From NCBI RefSeq assembly GCF_958979055.1, contig NC_084886.1:44566654-44630653 (forward strand): a stretch of DNA of 64,000 bases. The letters run 5' to 3'. The stretch is from Alnus glutinosa (taxonomy: Eukaryota; Streptophyta; Magnoliopsida; Fagales; Betulaceae). Under the pieces are notes generated by a model, which made no database searches, was not told the DNA's origin, and saw nothing but the letters and a program-made list of their open reading frames with translations. The translations under genes were made by a program, and so were the position numbers. Shown here piece after piece: positions 11,585 to 24,000 of this stretch. Numbering within the stretch: position 1 is the stretch's first letter; each line of letters starts with the position of its first letter.

Positions 11585-12546
11585 AGGGATAAATACCCCA
11601 TTGGTACCTGAGTTTTACGTGTTTTTAAATTTAGTACCTCAGTTTTGTTTAGTATCATAGGTGGTACCTGAATTAAGGGTAAAAACCCATTTGGTACCTC
11701 TGTTAGATTTTCCGTCCAAATTTTAACGCCTCGCCACGTGTCAACCGCTGAGGTTGACACGTGGCACTACATAAAAAAAAATTAAAAATTAAAAATTAAA
11801 ATCTTTAGAAAATGATTAAAAATAATAAAATTTTTTAAAAAAAAATTAAAAAAAGAAAAAAGAAGAGGAGTGGCTGAGCCACCCCCTTGGCCGGTCTGAC
11901 CGGTCTGGGGTGGCCGAACCACCCCATCGGCCACCCCACAGTTGAAAAAAAAAAAAAAAAAAAACTTTTGAAGGGTTTTGGCCCTAGGGGGTGGCCGAAC
12001 CACCCCCGTGGCCCTAGGGGGTGGTTCGGCCACCCCCAAGGGCCAACCCTCAATTTTTTTTTGAAGGGTTTTGGCCCTTGGGGGTGGCCGAACCACCCCC
12101 GTGGCCCTAGGGGGTGGTTCGGCCACCCCCTAGGGCCAAAACCCTTCAAAATTTTTTTTTTTTTTTTTTTTTTTTCAACTGTGGGGTGGCCGAACCACCC
12201 CCTATGGGGTGGTTCGGCCACCCCAGACCGGCCAGACCGGCCAAGGGGGTGGCTCAGCCACCCCTCTTCTTTTTTCTTTTTTTAATTTTTTTTTTAAAAT
12301 TTTATTATTTTTAATCATTTTCTAAATATTTTAATTTTTAATTTTTAATTTTTTTTTTATGTAGTGCCACGTGTCAACCGCTGAGGTTGACACGTGGCGA
12401 GGCGTTAAAATTTGGACGGAAAATCTAACAGAGGTACCAAATGGGTTTTTACCCTTAATTCAGGTACCACCTATGATACTAAACAAAATTGAGGTACTAA
12501 ATTTAAAAACACGTAAAACTCAGGTACCAATGGGGTATTTATCCCT
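11585..12546. mobile_element. 962-bp foldback element
   Basis: The two halves are near-perfect inverted copies, from AGGGATAAATACCCCATTGG on the left to the reverse complement ending GGTATTTATCCCT on the right. Matching blocks include the GGTACC-containing segments and 'CCACGTGTCAACCGCTGAGG' in both arms. The core (11870-12265) is packed with GGTGGCCGAACCACCCC units that are palindromic in themselves. TATAAT borders both ends and may be the target duplication. Open frames seen in both directions here come from the symmetry and the long A/T runs; none encodes a recognisable protein. Confidence 0.8.
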
Positions 12547-12917
12547 TATAATAATGAGTAAGGCTAGAAATGAACCGAGTTGTTGGTAAACAACTCGAGC
12601 TCAACCAGTATAAACTCGATTTCGAATTCGGTTTATTTAATAAGTGATTTGAGCTTGAATAAAATTTAAGCTTAGTTATTAAACGAGCCGAATTCGTATA
12701 AACTTGACTTGATTCGTATAAACTCTACCAAGCTTAAACATTCAATACTCGGCTCAATGACGACCCTATTTGACTTTACATTCCTATGGCCTTTCGCTCA
12801 TATGATTTAATTAAAGGATTAATTTTTTATTCTTAAATGTTCCACCGATGTTATGTAACTAGCCAAAGTCATTTGGTAATTATGATTTAATTAAGGATGA
12901 AACATAGCAATTTATGC

Positions 12918-12926
12918 TATAAATAT
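12918..12926 (+). promoter_or_regulatory. TATA box of the first defensin-type gene
   Basis: CTATAAATA lies 49 bases before the ATG. It is embedded in about 85 bp that are closely similar upstream of the second gene, where the same box is at 15809-15817. Confidence 0.6.
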
Positions 12927-12966
12927 CAGTAACACTGTTTCTTGTTTGGCATTAGAGCAAAAAACA

Positions 12967-13891
12967 ATGGCTAGAGTTCTCTACTTTTTGGTCTTCATTG
13001 TCCCCATCCTTCTTACAAATGTGGGTGAGTTCATGCCTCCAATTACTTCTTTCAACTGTAAATATATTCATGTTAAATAATAGCATCTCATCACTGCTGT
13101 GATTTAAGGACGATTTATAGCTATTTTTTTCTTCTCTGTACTATTTATTATCTATCTCCCTCCTTGTTTTAAATGGAAACGGATCCTCTTTAGTTCTATA
13201 TCCAGTCTCTTATAATGCAGGGGTATTTTTATCTTTTCACATTATTTGGACAAAAATACCCTTGCATTGTAAGGGACTGGATATTTTCCAGTTCCTTGAA
13301 GCGGAGAAGATCCTAATATGTTCCAAATGCAGGTAAGTTGATTCACAAATTATTAACACTGATAATTTTTTACAAAACTTGTAAACTTGACATGAACTCA
13401 ATATGAAATTAACGGATTTAAGGTTGATGGCCTAACCCATTTAATTAAATAGATGGGGTTGGATTAACCTATATAATCTTATACTTATGTCTCGAAATGA
13501 TTCAAGCCTGACACGCGACATAAGAGCTGACAATTTTTTACACGACCCGTGGTGTGAACCTAACACGAAATTAGCAGGTTATGATTAATGGGTCTGATCA
13601 GTTTAACTAAATGAATCGGATTAAGGTTGAATTTTAATATGTTTTTAGGTAATTTAATTACTATCCCTTTTGTTTCTAAGATGTTCCATATATAATACAG
13701 AAATAGCTATGGCTCTTCTTGGATGTGGGATGTCTACCGATAATTATTGTGAAGTGGAAAGTACCACATGGCATGGTGCATGTAGAAATTCTGCACATTG
13801 TGACACCAAATGCAAGAAGTTTGAGGATGCCTACTGTGGAATATGTGCGGGGATGATTCGGACCAAATGCTTCTGCCTCTTCAAATGTTGA
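12967..13891 (+). CDS. Secreted defensin-like peptide 1, ten cysteines
   Basis: Exon 1 (12967-13024) encodes the signal peptide MARVLYFLVFIVPILLTNV. Exon 2 (13701-13891) follows a GT-AG intron of 676 bp at phase 1, giving 82 residues. The single early intron within the signal-peptide region is usual for plant defensins. The mature part has the defensin spacing: a Cys, ten residues, GAC, five residues, Cys, three residues, Cys, then CFCLFKC at the end. WHGAC corresponds to the conserved aromatic-x-Gly-x-Cys. Two further cysteines (in LLGCG and in DAYC) raise the count from eight to ten and could form a fifth disulfide bond. Such peptides are usually secreted and often act against fungi; the target here is unknown. 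A related gene lies 2.9 kb downstream. Confidence 0.8.
13105..13140 (+). promoter_or_regulatory. Truncated promoter-like relic in the intron
   Basis: The intron sequence GATTTAAGGACGATTTATAG matches the start of the fossil promoter in the intron of the second gene (16020-16096) and, more weakly, the active promoters. Only about 35 bp remain here. Confidence 0.4.
13180..13312. mobile_element. Small inverted-repeat MITE in the defensin intron
   Basis: The segment starts GGATCCTCTTTAG and ends GGAGAAGATCC. Its arms contain TATCCAGTC and AATGCAGGGGTATTTTT, with their complements in the second half. At about 130 bp with no coding potential it fits a MITE; no clear target duplication was found. 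Confidence 0.5.
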
Positions 13892-13911
13892 ACACCTACA
13901 GACATCTAATG

Positions 13912-13913
<2 letters not shown>

Positions 13914-13966
<53 letters not shown>
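13914..13966. repeat. TA microsatellite after defensin gene 1
   Basis: About 26 uninterrupted AT units begin 22 bases past the stop codon, followed by imperfect TATG/TATA repeats to about 14060. It falls in the probable 3' untranslated region. Confidence 0.9.
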
Positions 13967-13968
<2 letters not shown>

Positions 13969-14605
13969 ATGTATATATATGTATGTATATGTATATATGC
14001 ATGTAATGTTTATGTATTCACTCTGTACTATTCCTATCATTTTTGTATATATATATAGTTTTTTTTTTTTTTTTTTTGTTACAATGGTTATTGCATAATT
14101 GAGCTTCTTTGGCAAAGACGTGTAAAGAACAGAGTAGTGGGTTATTAATTTTGAAACTAGTAAAAAATGATGATGTGATATAAAATAAAAAAGATTTTGT
14201 ATAAAAAAGTGAAAAAAATTTGTATTGTAGTGAATTTTTTTATTTGAATAGTAATAAAAAATTATTGATGTGATATAAAAAGTGAAAAAAATAGGAATGT
14301 TTTGATGTTGATTGATATTAGAAAATATGAAAAAGTGAAAAAAAGAAAAGAAAAAAAGGACATGAACAGTATCCCTCATTACTGTGTAATGTTCCGATGC
14401 TTGGCAAACAAGGCCATTATGCACTTGTTAGTCTTGCGAAACGTTACTCCACATGAGCAAATGGATGGGCTGGCTGCCAACTTAGGGCGCCGTCTAGCAT
14501 TAAATGCTGCTATATTTCTCCCTCGCACAAATTGGGCGTGGGTTAGCCATGCATTTATGATCCTATTCATACTAAGAAATAAGATTTCTGCTCAGATACT
14601 ATATT

Positions 14606-14680
14606 AAATCACCACTTATCTCAAAAGTTTCAGCTGATGAAAAGATGTAAATTTAATCACTTAATCAATACTTTAACAAT
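14606..14680 (-). mobile_element. Solo LTR of a very small LTR element
   Basis: The sequence from TTAAATCACCACTTATCTCA to TCAATACTTTAACA matches the 77-bp LTR at 24893-24969. Only one copy is present and there is no primer-binding site next to it, as expected after recombination between two LTRs. Confidence 0.6.
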
Positions 14681-14689
14681 ATCAACATA

Positions 14690-15770
14690 TCACATGATCA
14701 ACTACAAACAGTTAAACCAAATATCTCTTACACATGTAGTAACACCCAAAAATCAAGAGTCTACTATAATAAATCAAGAGATTATATTTTTATTCGTAAA
14801 ATGCCTATATATCTTGATAAAACACTACAAAGTTAGTGACTCTAATTGCAACTCTTATCTTTAGTCAAACTCACAAGGTGACTTTAGATTTCAATCAACA
14901 AATTATATTGCAACTTTAAGGCATTTAAAAAATATTTTATATCAAGTAGCAAAATGTGATACAACCAAAATTTCAATTCATTTAGAATAAAACAATTAAA
15001 ATTATGTTCCTATGGACAATCATAATATACTGGCCGGCCATCATCATCGAGGAGAGAGGTATTTTGCTTTGCTTGTATCACATCGAAGATGTATTTAGAT
15101 TCTCTCCAGTTCAAATGATCTGGAGGGGATCCAATTAGTTCACATTTGAAAGGATAATTTTGCCATTCAAATAAAACTAACCGGATCTCCTCAAATTCGT
15201 TGGATTCTTGTCCGTCGAAGATATGTCGTTCGTTACCCTATAATTCATGGTACTATTTTACCCACTCCGAAAATTCAGCACGTGGAATTTTCCAACCTTA
15301 CGTTTATTTAATAATAGAAAAAAAAAAAGAAGGTGATCTTAGAGTAATACCAAAAAGTGCCCTTTCACTTATGCGAACAAACAATCAACCAAAAAAACAT
15401 CGAAAAGGTTTTTTTTGGATGAATAAAAAACCATATGGAAGACTCAATTTGGTCTTGAAAAAAAAGTATTTCAATGTAAAGTACAATGGTAGAAACAAAA
15501 GAGCTTGAATAATCCGACTCAAACCTTTTGTTTTTCTCCTACCGTCTCAAAAAATGTTATGTACCCCTTAAACATATGGTATTAAAAGAATACGCATTTT
15601 TCACATACCAAAAGATACATAGCATCTTTAGAGACTGGGTTAAAGGAGATTCCTCCAACCCAGTTTGGAGAAAATTTTTGTCGTTAACATTTTAGTTTTA
15701 GAGAGAATGGGGGCATGTTATTCAATATCTAGCTTGCTTAATTTGACTTTACACTCCTATTCCTTTGGCT
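14690..15770. other. Spacer between the defensin genes
   Basis: No gene is seen. It contains the 15325-15430 relative of the dispersed repeat at 10910-11010 and AT-rich sequence. Similarity to the region around the first gene resumes at about 15770, marking the edge of the tandem duplication. Confidence 0.5.
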
Positions 15771-15808
15771 AGAATGATTTAATTAAGGATGAAACATGAC
15801 AATTTATG

Positions 15809-15817
15809 CTATAAATA
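15809..15817 (+). promoter_or_regulatory. TATA box of the second defensin-type gene
   Basis: CTATAAATA lies 52 bases before the ATG at 15861, in a block (about 15775-15860) closely similar to 12885-12966 upstream of the first gene. Confidence 0.6.
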
Positions 15818-15860
15818 TCAGTACAACTCTTTCTTGTTTGGCATAATTAGAACAAAAAAC

Positions 15861-16549
15861 ATGGCTAGAGTTGTCTACTTTGTAGTCTTCATTGTCCCCG
15901 TCCTTCTTACTAGTGTGGGTGAGTTCATGCCTGCAATTTCTTTTCTACTGTAATTATATAGCATGTTAAATAATAGCTTCCCTTTAACCTTATTGCTATT
16001 CTTATCTCATCACTACTGCGATTTAAGGACGAATTATAGCAATTCTTGCCATAAAAATCAGTAAGAGTTTTTTTTATTTGGCGTCACTAAAAACAAGATC
16101 CGGATTTTCAGCAATTTGTTGTCTGCATTGCTAGCAATTCGGATAGTAAATGTGAAAGAGTTCTTATGGGGCCCACCTGCTGCCCGAGACATGTTTGGAC
16201 AGGTGATTGAGCTCCATAGGGGCAATTCAGACAATAAAAAAAAATGATTAAGATCTGTACGTAGCTCATTAGAAATATCCTGTGGTATTCTAATAGAATA
16301 TGTTTTTAGGTAATTCAATTAATATCCCTTTTGTTTCTAAGATGTTCCATATACAATACAGAAATAGCTACGGCTCTTCTTGGATGTGGGACTTCTACCG
16401 CATATTGTGAAGTACCAAGTATCACATGGCATGGTGCATGTAGAAATTCTGAGCATTGTGACACCAAATGCAGGGAGTCTGAGGATGCCCATTGTGGAAC
16501 CTGCACAGGGATGATTCGGAGCAAATGCCACTGTTTTTTCAAATGTTGA
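15861..16549 (+). CDS. Secreted defensin-like peptide 2, ten cysteines
   Basis: Exon 1 is 15861-15918 and exon 2 is 16362-16549, giving 81 residues. The signal peptide is MARVVYFVVFIVPVLLTSV. The intron (443 bp) has the same position and phase as in the first gene. The mature region keeps all ten cysteines and ends SKCHCFFKC. Differences from the first copy concentrate in charged positions between cysteines, for example RESEDAHCG here against KKFEDAYCG. No stop or frameshift is present, so both copies look functional. The intron carries a third promoter-like segment. The name 'defensin-like' is based on cysteine spacing; activity cannot be read from sequence. Confidence 0.8.
16018..16096 (+). 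promoter_or_regulatory. Fossil copy of the defensin promoter inside the intron
   Basis: The intron segment from GATTTAAGGACGAATTATAG through CCATAAAAATCAGTAAGAG to TTTGGCGTC and AAAAACAAG lines up with the promoters at 12890-12966 and 15775-15860. The TATA-box equivalent is CCATAAAAA. Where the active copies have ATG, this one has AAG, and no signal-peptide exon follows. It looks like the remains of a third gene's promoter. Confidence 0.55.
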
Positions 16550-16559
16550 ACACAGACAT

Positions 16560-17690
16560 CTGAATTAATCATGAAATATATGTTGTTAGGATTTTGTTGC
16601 AATTAAGGAGCAATGTCTTCAAATACATGTTCTCATGAATGTGTGCAATGTTAATGTATTTTTCATTTTGTACTGTACCCTACCATTTACTTGCTGCATC
16701 AAGATCTCTTGTTATTGGGCTGCTTGAATAACACATATCCGGGCAGCCCAAGAGAGGAGAGACCGTAGAGCCCATTTGCTTCGGATAACCTACGATGCAG
16801 GGCCACTTGCTCGGAACAAATGAGGCTTGTAACACCCCTTTATTAAATTCTTCCGCCTGATTTTGTATGCATGAGAAAAGATGTGACATGCCAAAAGTCA
16901 ATCCCATATCGGGTGGAGTCTAAGTGAGACTAAACTATATAAAAATGATTTTATAGTAATGACATAAATGTGACTAGTACTTTCTTACGTCGTAAAAAGA
17001 GAGGGGATACTATTCTTTCTCTAGTCCTCTTTGGTATCAATAAACTATTGGGCACAATTTGAAAGAATATCTAGCAATGCGGGCCTCATTTAGCAACCCC
17101 TCCCATTCTTTTTGCTTCTTCCAGAAAACATCAACTTTAAAACATTCTTAATTTTTTTTTTTTTTTTTTTTTTTCATATAAATTCTTTCTACTTTATATC
17201 ACATCAATCGCTTTTTACATCCACTCAAAAATAAAAATTCTCATACTTGAGAGGCAGAGGTTACCAAACGGAATTTGGATCCTCTCCATTTAGTGCAAAA
17301 ATGAGGGTATAGTTGTCTTTTCACATTCTGTAAAAAAATGAAAAGACAACTATACCCTCCCTATTTAACTAAATGGAGAGAATAATGCACAACGAAAAAT
17401 AAAAGAAATTTGATACCTCACACCGAAACAAGATCTGATTAAAGCTGTTTCAAGTGCTTAATTTAGCTTATGAGTCTCTAGTATTTTCTTCTTCGGGCAG
17501 TAGAGCACGCTACTAGCGATACTTACAATCTAAATGCCTCATCATGCTCAGAAAACCATATAATCTAAGTAAAGGTCGCATCTTTCCTCTTAAAATGTAA
17601 GCTCGCTCCTATATATCACCTCTCCTCTCTGCTTGAGGCAGGCAGACATCGAAGACCATGAATTGTGAAACAGATATAACAACCCAGGAA
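16560..17690. other. Intergenic, no gene seen
   Basis: Between the second defensin-type gene and the GEMIN2 stop codon. A segment near 16890-16940 (CCCATATCGGGTGGAGTC) resembles sequence common in small plant LTR elements but is too short to classify. A T run lies at 17152-17174. Confidence 0.45.
17280..17375. mobile_element. Short inverted-repeat element, about 96 bp
   Basis: CTCTCCATTTAGT at the left pairs with ACTAAATGGAGAG at the right, and GAGGGTATAGTTGTCTTTTC pairs with GAAAAGACAACTATACCCTC. The spacer is a short A-rich loop. The size and the near-complete hairpin fit a MITE or a deletion derivative of one. Confidence 0.6.
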
Positions 17691-17698
17691 GCTTCAGC

Positions 17699-20600
17699 TT
17701 AGCTTCCCAACTGCCCATAATACCTGCCTGCAACTGTGGTCAGAATATTTAGCATCACAACCTCGTCATCGAGTTCAGACTTTGCAGCTCGCAAGATGGC
17801 GCACTTCCGAAGCAGGCTCCGAAGGGCGGCGATGGTGTCGGCATCTAGTGGTGTATCAACTGCCGCACATAGGGCGAACAGCCACGAACAATCATTTCTT
17901 GACAGAGTATTCATGGTCCCTACCGAGCTTATGCGTTTCTTCAACATTGACACTCGAGCAACAGAGTCCATTTTTAAGATCGCAGACAACAGAGGGCCAG
18001 AACTTTCATCTGCAGAAGCCTTTGGGCTTGAATGTTCTGAAGGCAGAGAGGTATCGTAGTCTTCAGGAGCCAACATAGATGGCTGATCAATGGAGCTTTC
18101 AGGCCCGGAAAAATCATGAGGCTGCTTGGGATGGACTTCCTCAGTATCTAAATTTTCAAGAATCCAAGGTAAGTCGCGGGAATGACATTTTTCATGAATA
18201 ACAAATATTGGTTGCAGCTTTCCAGAAAGTTCTTCACTAGAATCCTGAAGACGTGACAGGGCCTGAGATTAAGAGAACCAAAAAAATTTAATCAGTAATA
18301 GAAATTCATTAAAAAGTGCACGGTGCAACCCAAGAACGCAAGAAATATACAAGAGAAACACCTAATGAGAAAGAGAAAAAAATCAAGAAAATCTTCAAAT
18401 CGACCAAAATAAAAGCAATCATAGGCAATCATCCAATGGTAAAGGGTATTGAAGAAAAAAACCTTTAATTCCACCACCGTCTTCTTGCGATTTTTAAAAC
18501 TTCGATAATTTATTTTTTTCCAAATACACTACATTAGGCATGACAAAAACATCTTCTGCACTATGAAGACTACATTAGGCATCTTCTACTACTTGTCTAG
18601 GCATGACCCAATCAAACCCAAAAAGACTAAAAATAGTATTTCACAAGGCACTACCAACCTCACAGTCGAGTAAGAGGTGATCAACGGATTCTTCACTCTT
18701 CTTGAACATGCAACACCAATCTACCACTATGATATGTTGCTTCCTCATGATATCCATCATGAGGATCTTCCATAACGTTGCCGACCAAGCAAACAATACC
18801 ACGCGGATATCATGAGGATCTTCCATAACGTTGCCGACCAAGCAAACAATACCACGCTTAAAGGAACCTTATTCCACCAAATATTCCTCTTCCAAGGGAA
18901 AAGAGTATTATCATAGGGAGTTCGGATAATATACAACGATTTGACAAAAAAATAACCTTCTTGGAAGAGGCCCAACAAAACTTGTCTTCACCTGAGAACG
19001 ACCCATGAACATCATTAGAACACCACTCACCTCACGAGTTGTCATATTTAAGATCCACTACCACCTGCGATAGAGCCTCTCTCTCATGTTTGGTAAACAG
19101 ACTCGTATAAAACTACACAATGTGTTCTCTAATCTCAATATTGATCGGAAGAGACTATACCATTAATCAACAAAGATTCAATGGAGTTATTTCTTCTATT
19201 TGAATTGGCCACTCGATGTAAGAACTCCGTACACTTGTCATCAAACACCCTTTCTTAACCGCAACGCCCTCGATTTCTGCCTCCAAGAGAGTTGTCCTCC
19301 CCAAATCACTAATAGCTTTATCCTTCCTCATTTCCTCCTCATCACATAAAGTTCTCTCTTCTTCAAACCCTCAAGAACTCATAAATCATCCAAAATTGTC
19401 TCTCTACATTACCAAACATCCCGTCATTCCAAACTCTTAAATCAGCTTTTAATGCCTAAAGTTTGCGAGCAAAATGAAACTTGGAAAACCTTGAAAGTGG
19501 TAAGAAGTCCACCGCTATTTCACCCTATTCACAAAACCCTTTGATTTTAACATGTTCTTGAACTTAAAATACCTTCTACCTCTGTGAAATCCTCCGCAAT
19601 CAAGAAGAATAGGGAAATGATCCGAACAAATTCTCGACAACCTCTTATGGGAAAATTTAAGAAATTGGGTTTCCCATTAAGGAGAAACGAGAAATCTATC
19701 AATTATAGACCAAGAGGGTTGAGCCTGATTGTTCGACCACGTAGAAGTTTCGCCTACCAAAGGAATATTGATGAGCTCCTGATCAAAAATGAAATCTGAG
19801 AACTCCACCATAGCTGGACAAAAACAGACTTCACCCGATTTCTCACTAGGAAAAAGAGTGACGTTGAAATCTCCCTCAATGCACCACGACAAGTTCCACC
19901 AATTAAGAAAACCAGCCAATTCATCCCATAAAAGCCTTCTATCACAATTAGAATTAGGGCCATTAACCGCAAAAGCCCAAGTAAATTGATATTCGACATT
20001 TCTAAAAGAACAAGCAACAATAAGCTCCCCCACACACTATTCGATTTTCTCCACCGCCTTGCTATCCCACATAGCAAAATCCTACCGGAAACCCCTCTTG
20101 AATCTAAACAACACCAATCCACATGTTGGCAACCTCACAAACTACGCACAACGCTACAATACTTAATCTCCAGCTTAGTTTCCTGAAAACAAATAACATT
20201 TACCTTTCATTCTTTGAGCAAATTTCTAACTCTTAGGCACTTATCCCTCTCATTCAACCCTCTCACATTCCTGGATAACAATTTAGGCTTCATAAAGAAC
20301 TGACACACCCCTCCTCTTAACTCTGCCTCGACTAGAGCTTCCACCTTTAAAATCAAAATTGATAGAACATGACAATCTTCTTAATTCTCTTTTACCTATG
20401 TTGGCTGGTTTGGAATTGGAGGCCAACTCCTCTTGGCAACAACTTGCTTCAATGGCCGTAAATAAAGCCATGAGTTCCTCTTCAAACCCCTCACACAATA
20501 ACTAACCCCACATAATGGCGGAAATTCTTCACCTTTTGCAGGACCCAATCTGATGTCGATGACCCTGTACTATCAAGATTTCATTCACAACATGGAGACA

Positions 20601-21003
20601 ACAAGTCAGAGGCTCCCAAAAAATGGGTTCATCCCGAGAGCAAAATTCCAATTTCGGGCAAGGCATGCTATTCTCTTCTTCACAAAAATCATGCCCAGCC
20701 AAAGTGGAAGAATCATTAACACGCAAAAAAGTCGCTTTTTTGTCACTGAGGCCATGCCTACTCTTTGATTCAAAAGTTCTTTCCCCTTACCAACATTCAA
20801 AAGTTCTTAGAATCGACATAGAACCAGCTCGACTTAACAATTTTGACATATGATAATCTCTCTGGTCATGTTCACCTTGTCGCAACTGTCTCCAATGGCA
20901 ACCTCTTTGACCTCCTTCAAAAATTCTTTTCCGTCACTCAGTCTCTCTTTCATGCTCTCTCTTTTCCTCCTCTCTCTTTTTCTTCTCGGCGGATATCTGT
21001 GTT

Positions 21004-21038
<35 letters not shown>

Positions 21039-24000
21039 GAATGAGTATGACCAGCAAACCCAGATTGTTCAATCCCGATTGGTTATACCTGAATGTGGTC
21101 CCCTTGCCGGCAGGCAACAGACAATAATAGCTTAGCCTTTGGTTTTATAATCTCACGCTTGTTTGTTCGGTTAAGGTATTGATCTATACGATGTTTGGAT
21201 CAATGATTCTGAGGTCCAATTTCTATGACTATGGCATTCTTCCACGCCTAAAACTCCTTAAGGGCATTGCCATACTTACTCTAAATTTGTGAACAACTAT
21301 AGCTAAATTAACTATTTTAAATACTTTAACCCAAAAAAAGGGCGTCTTAAAAAAAATAAAAAAGAGGGGAAGGAAATAAATTGCTAAAAATAGTTTTCTT
21401 TCTCCAGCAATATAAGGCAGCTCCCTTTCTCGTATTCTTTCTGGAAACCAAAAGAACTTTCTCCTTTTCTACAGACATCATTTCCTATCAGTTTTGTACA
21501 ATTTAAATGCCCCCCAAAACGTTATGTATTTCGGGGAGAGAGAGAGAGAGGGTAAAAGAAGAAAAAAATTCTTTTCCAACCATTATGTCATATTTTGAAT
21601 TATTAAGATACAAAATATTTTTGTAAAATCGCTTATTGTTCCCTAATGTGAAGAAATGAAAAGATACAGGCATCATGTTGAAGAAGAAATGTCAAAATAC
21701 CAATAAATTGCTCCACCCACACTGAAACAAAGAAAAAGAAATAAAAATATATCAACCAATCACTAAGTTAAATTGAGGCCATAAGAAAATACCAGACGTA
21801 GCTCTGAAAAATCAGCAAGAAATGCATCCTCCCATTGTTTCAAAGGCAGTAGATGTTCTGGACACCTGGCAATGTCAGGAATCTGGGGCATATAAACACT
21901 CTGTTCTTTGTTAAATTTACTTCTATCAAACTTGGCCACCTTCACTTTTGGAATCTGAGAAGCCTCCCACCTAAACAAGAGAGAGGACTACTTTAGATTG
22001 ATATCAATAATCAGTTCTCTATTCTTCTTAAAGAACTAGATTATCCTGCACACTCCAGTTTGACAGAGAGTTAAAGCTAATGGAAAGTGTATCAACAAAC
22101 CCCGAAACTTTATCTTAGATATTGTCCTCGCTTTCATGATTTCGCAAAATAGCCCGAGACTTTATCATTGCAACAAATGATTAGGTTAACCAAAATTTCT
22201 TTGTATGTGATTGCAACATTTACACTGCTGAGAGCTCAAAGACTTCCTATTGCACCCTTTTCGGATAAGGTAACAGTAATCAAACGGAACATGACCAAAG
22301 TACCCAAGATCAATAACGGGCTGTTCTACGGATTTTGGACCGCTAGGTTTAAGAAGTTAAAAAAAGGAAAGATATTTACAAAGGCCAGGCTGAATTCCCA
22401 GGTCTTGATTTGGTGCGAGTCTGATCATATGAGGCCAAATTTGGCACATATCTTGCCATTTGGTGCACAAATTCGGCATGTCTAATAATATGGGAGGCCC
22501 ACTTGGGTTCCACATCATCAAAACAGTTCAAAATAAATGCGTTGGCATCATTACCAACCTTGGTTTAGTATTTTCAAAGAAAAATATTCCATTAAGAAGA
22601 TTAAATAAAAAGAAACAGAGAACTAATCTACCTGACACGTCTGATGTATTCAAATCCATCTTCTGGTGGACCAGAATCAAAATTTGGTTCTCCTTCTACT
22701 ACAAAGGCAGGTTTCTGAATACTTGCATAATCTTCAACACTGTCATCATCATCACTGCTATCTTCTTCTAGACCTGTGTAGCCATATTCACCACTAACAC
22801 TCTGACTGCAAGTGGGATCCAATGGAGACAGACTTTCTGTTTCATTACTCTCCATGTCTTTTATATCAATGTCCATATTTTCAGAACATGCTTCCCCTGA
22901 AAGTAATCATAAAATTTTAGCAATGCAATTCTAAAACAGTTAAGTCTTGTCTAGAGAAAAGACGGGGGGAAATAATGTGTTCAATTTTGACATTTATGCA
23001 AGCAAAAGTGAAGAGAAAATCATCTCCTTTGATTCATAGGACTAGTCAAACAATTGAGCTTAACCACTTTATTACTTTTCCTTCACAAAAGAATGTAACA
23101 TATAATCGTCCACATGACCAAAGTATGTTGCCTAAACCCGCCTATAGCAGAAGTTCATGTACAAGACTGTACACAAGTAGTATACTGTATACACAGCACA
23201 AGTTTACAAGTCAAGGGAATATATGTCGTATGTTGGACATAGGGTCTTCTGCAGATTCCTGTAGGCCATTCTTCAATGCACAAAGATTTTCATGTGATTC
23301 CTTCCCCTTGCAGCAACCACCCCTGTGCACAAGAGAATTTGAACCATCAAATGGACACAATCAGGCTTAACAACCAAGAGAGATAGGGTGAATGAAGAAA
23401 AGCTCTTAGAAAGGTCTATGATTTTCAACATTTTATTTTAGGAGGAAAAGAATTATTGATATTTTGTTTCTGTAACGGGAAAATCTCAGAGAAACACTAA
23501 TACGTTTATTGGAAAACAAGCTGGTTACACACTCTTGACTGTGCACAAGCAATTGAATAAATACGAGAACGGCTACAAGCATGGAATCAGAACAGGATTG
23601 AACCGATTGATCATAAAATCAACATGATACTGTTGCTCAGATTAAACGAAAAAAATAAATCTCAAAGATCCTAAACAATAACCTGCTGATTTTTAACAAA
23701 AATTAACAAAACAGATCCCAAAAGAGAACTATTTTGAGAAAATGCAGAGAGAAAATTACAACTTTTAAGCAGCAGCCAAACGTAATTGCAAACATGGGAA
23801 ACCAAACTGCAAAAAACACTTAAATTGTTGACAAAGACCTCTGAACTTAGTGTCAGAGGGCAGAAATCTCCCTGTCAGACTGTCAATGGGGTTTGTCTTG
23901 GAGTCTCAAAAACAAGGTGGATCCAATGCTGCACAACATGGACTCATAATATGCATGATGATGCATGAGGCTGAATGCCAATACAATTTTTTTTTTTTTT

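Noticed and set aside
11782..12314. Several overlapping open frames of 66-132 codons on both strands rich in Gly, Pro, His and Trp
   Set aside because: They come from the GC-rich palindromic core of the foldback element and read through long A/T runs; they mirror one another on both strands and match no protein family I know.
13676..14424. Long open frames of Ile/Tyr/His
   Set aside because: Products of the TA microsatellite and AT-rich flank next to the first defensin-type gene.
14302..14607. 101-codon open frame ending in LGRRLALNAAIFLPRTNW
   Set aside because: No homologue recognised; it starts in an AAAAG-rich run and ends in the solo LTR. Left unannotated.
22168..22771. Two open frames of just over 100 codons within GEMIN2 intron 2 and exon 2
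   Set aside because: They overlap the exon on the opposite strand and intron DNA, with no family signature.
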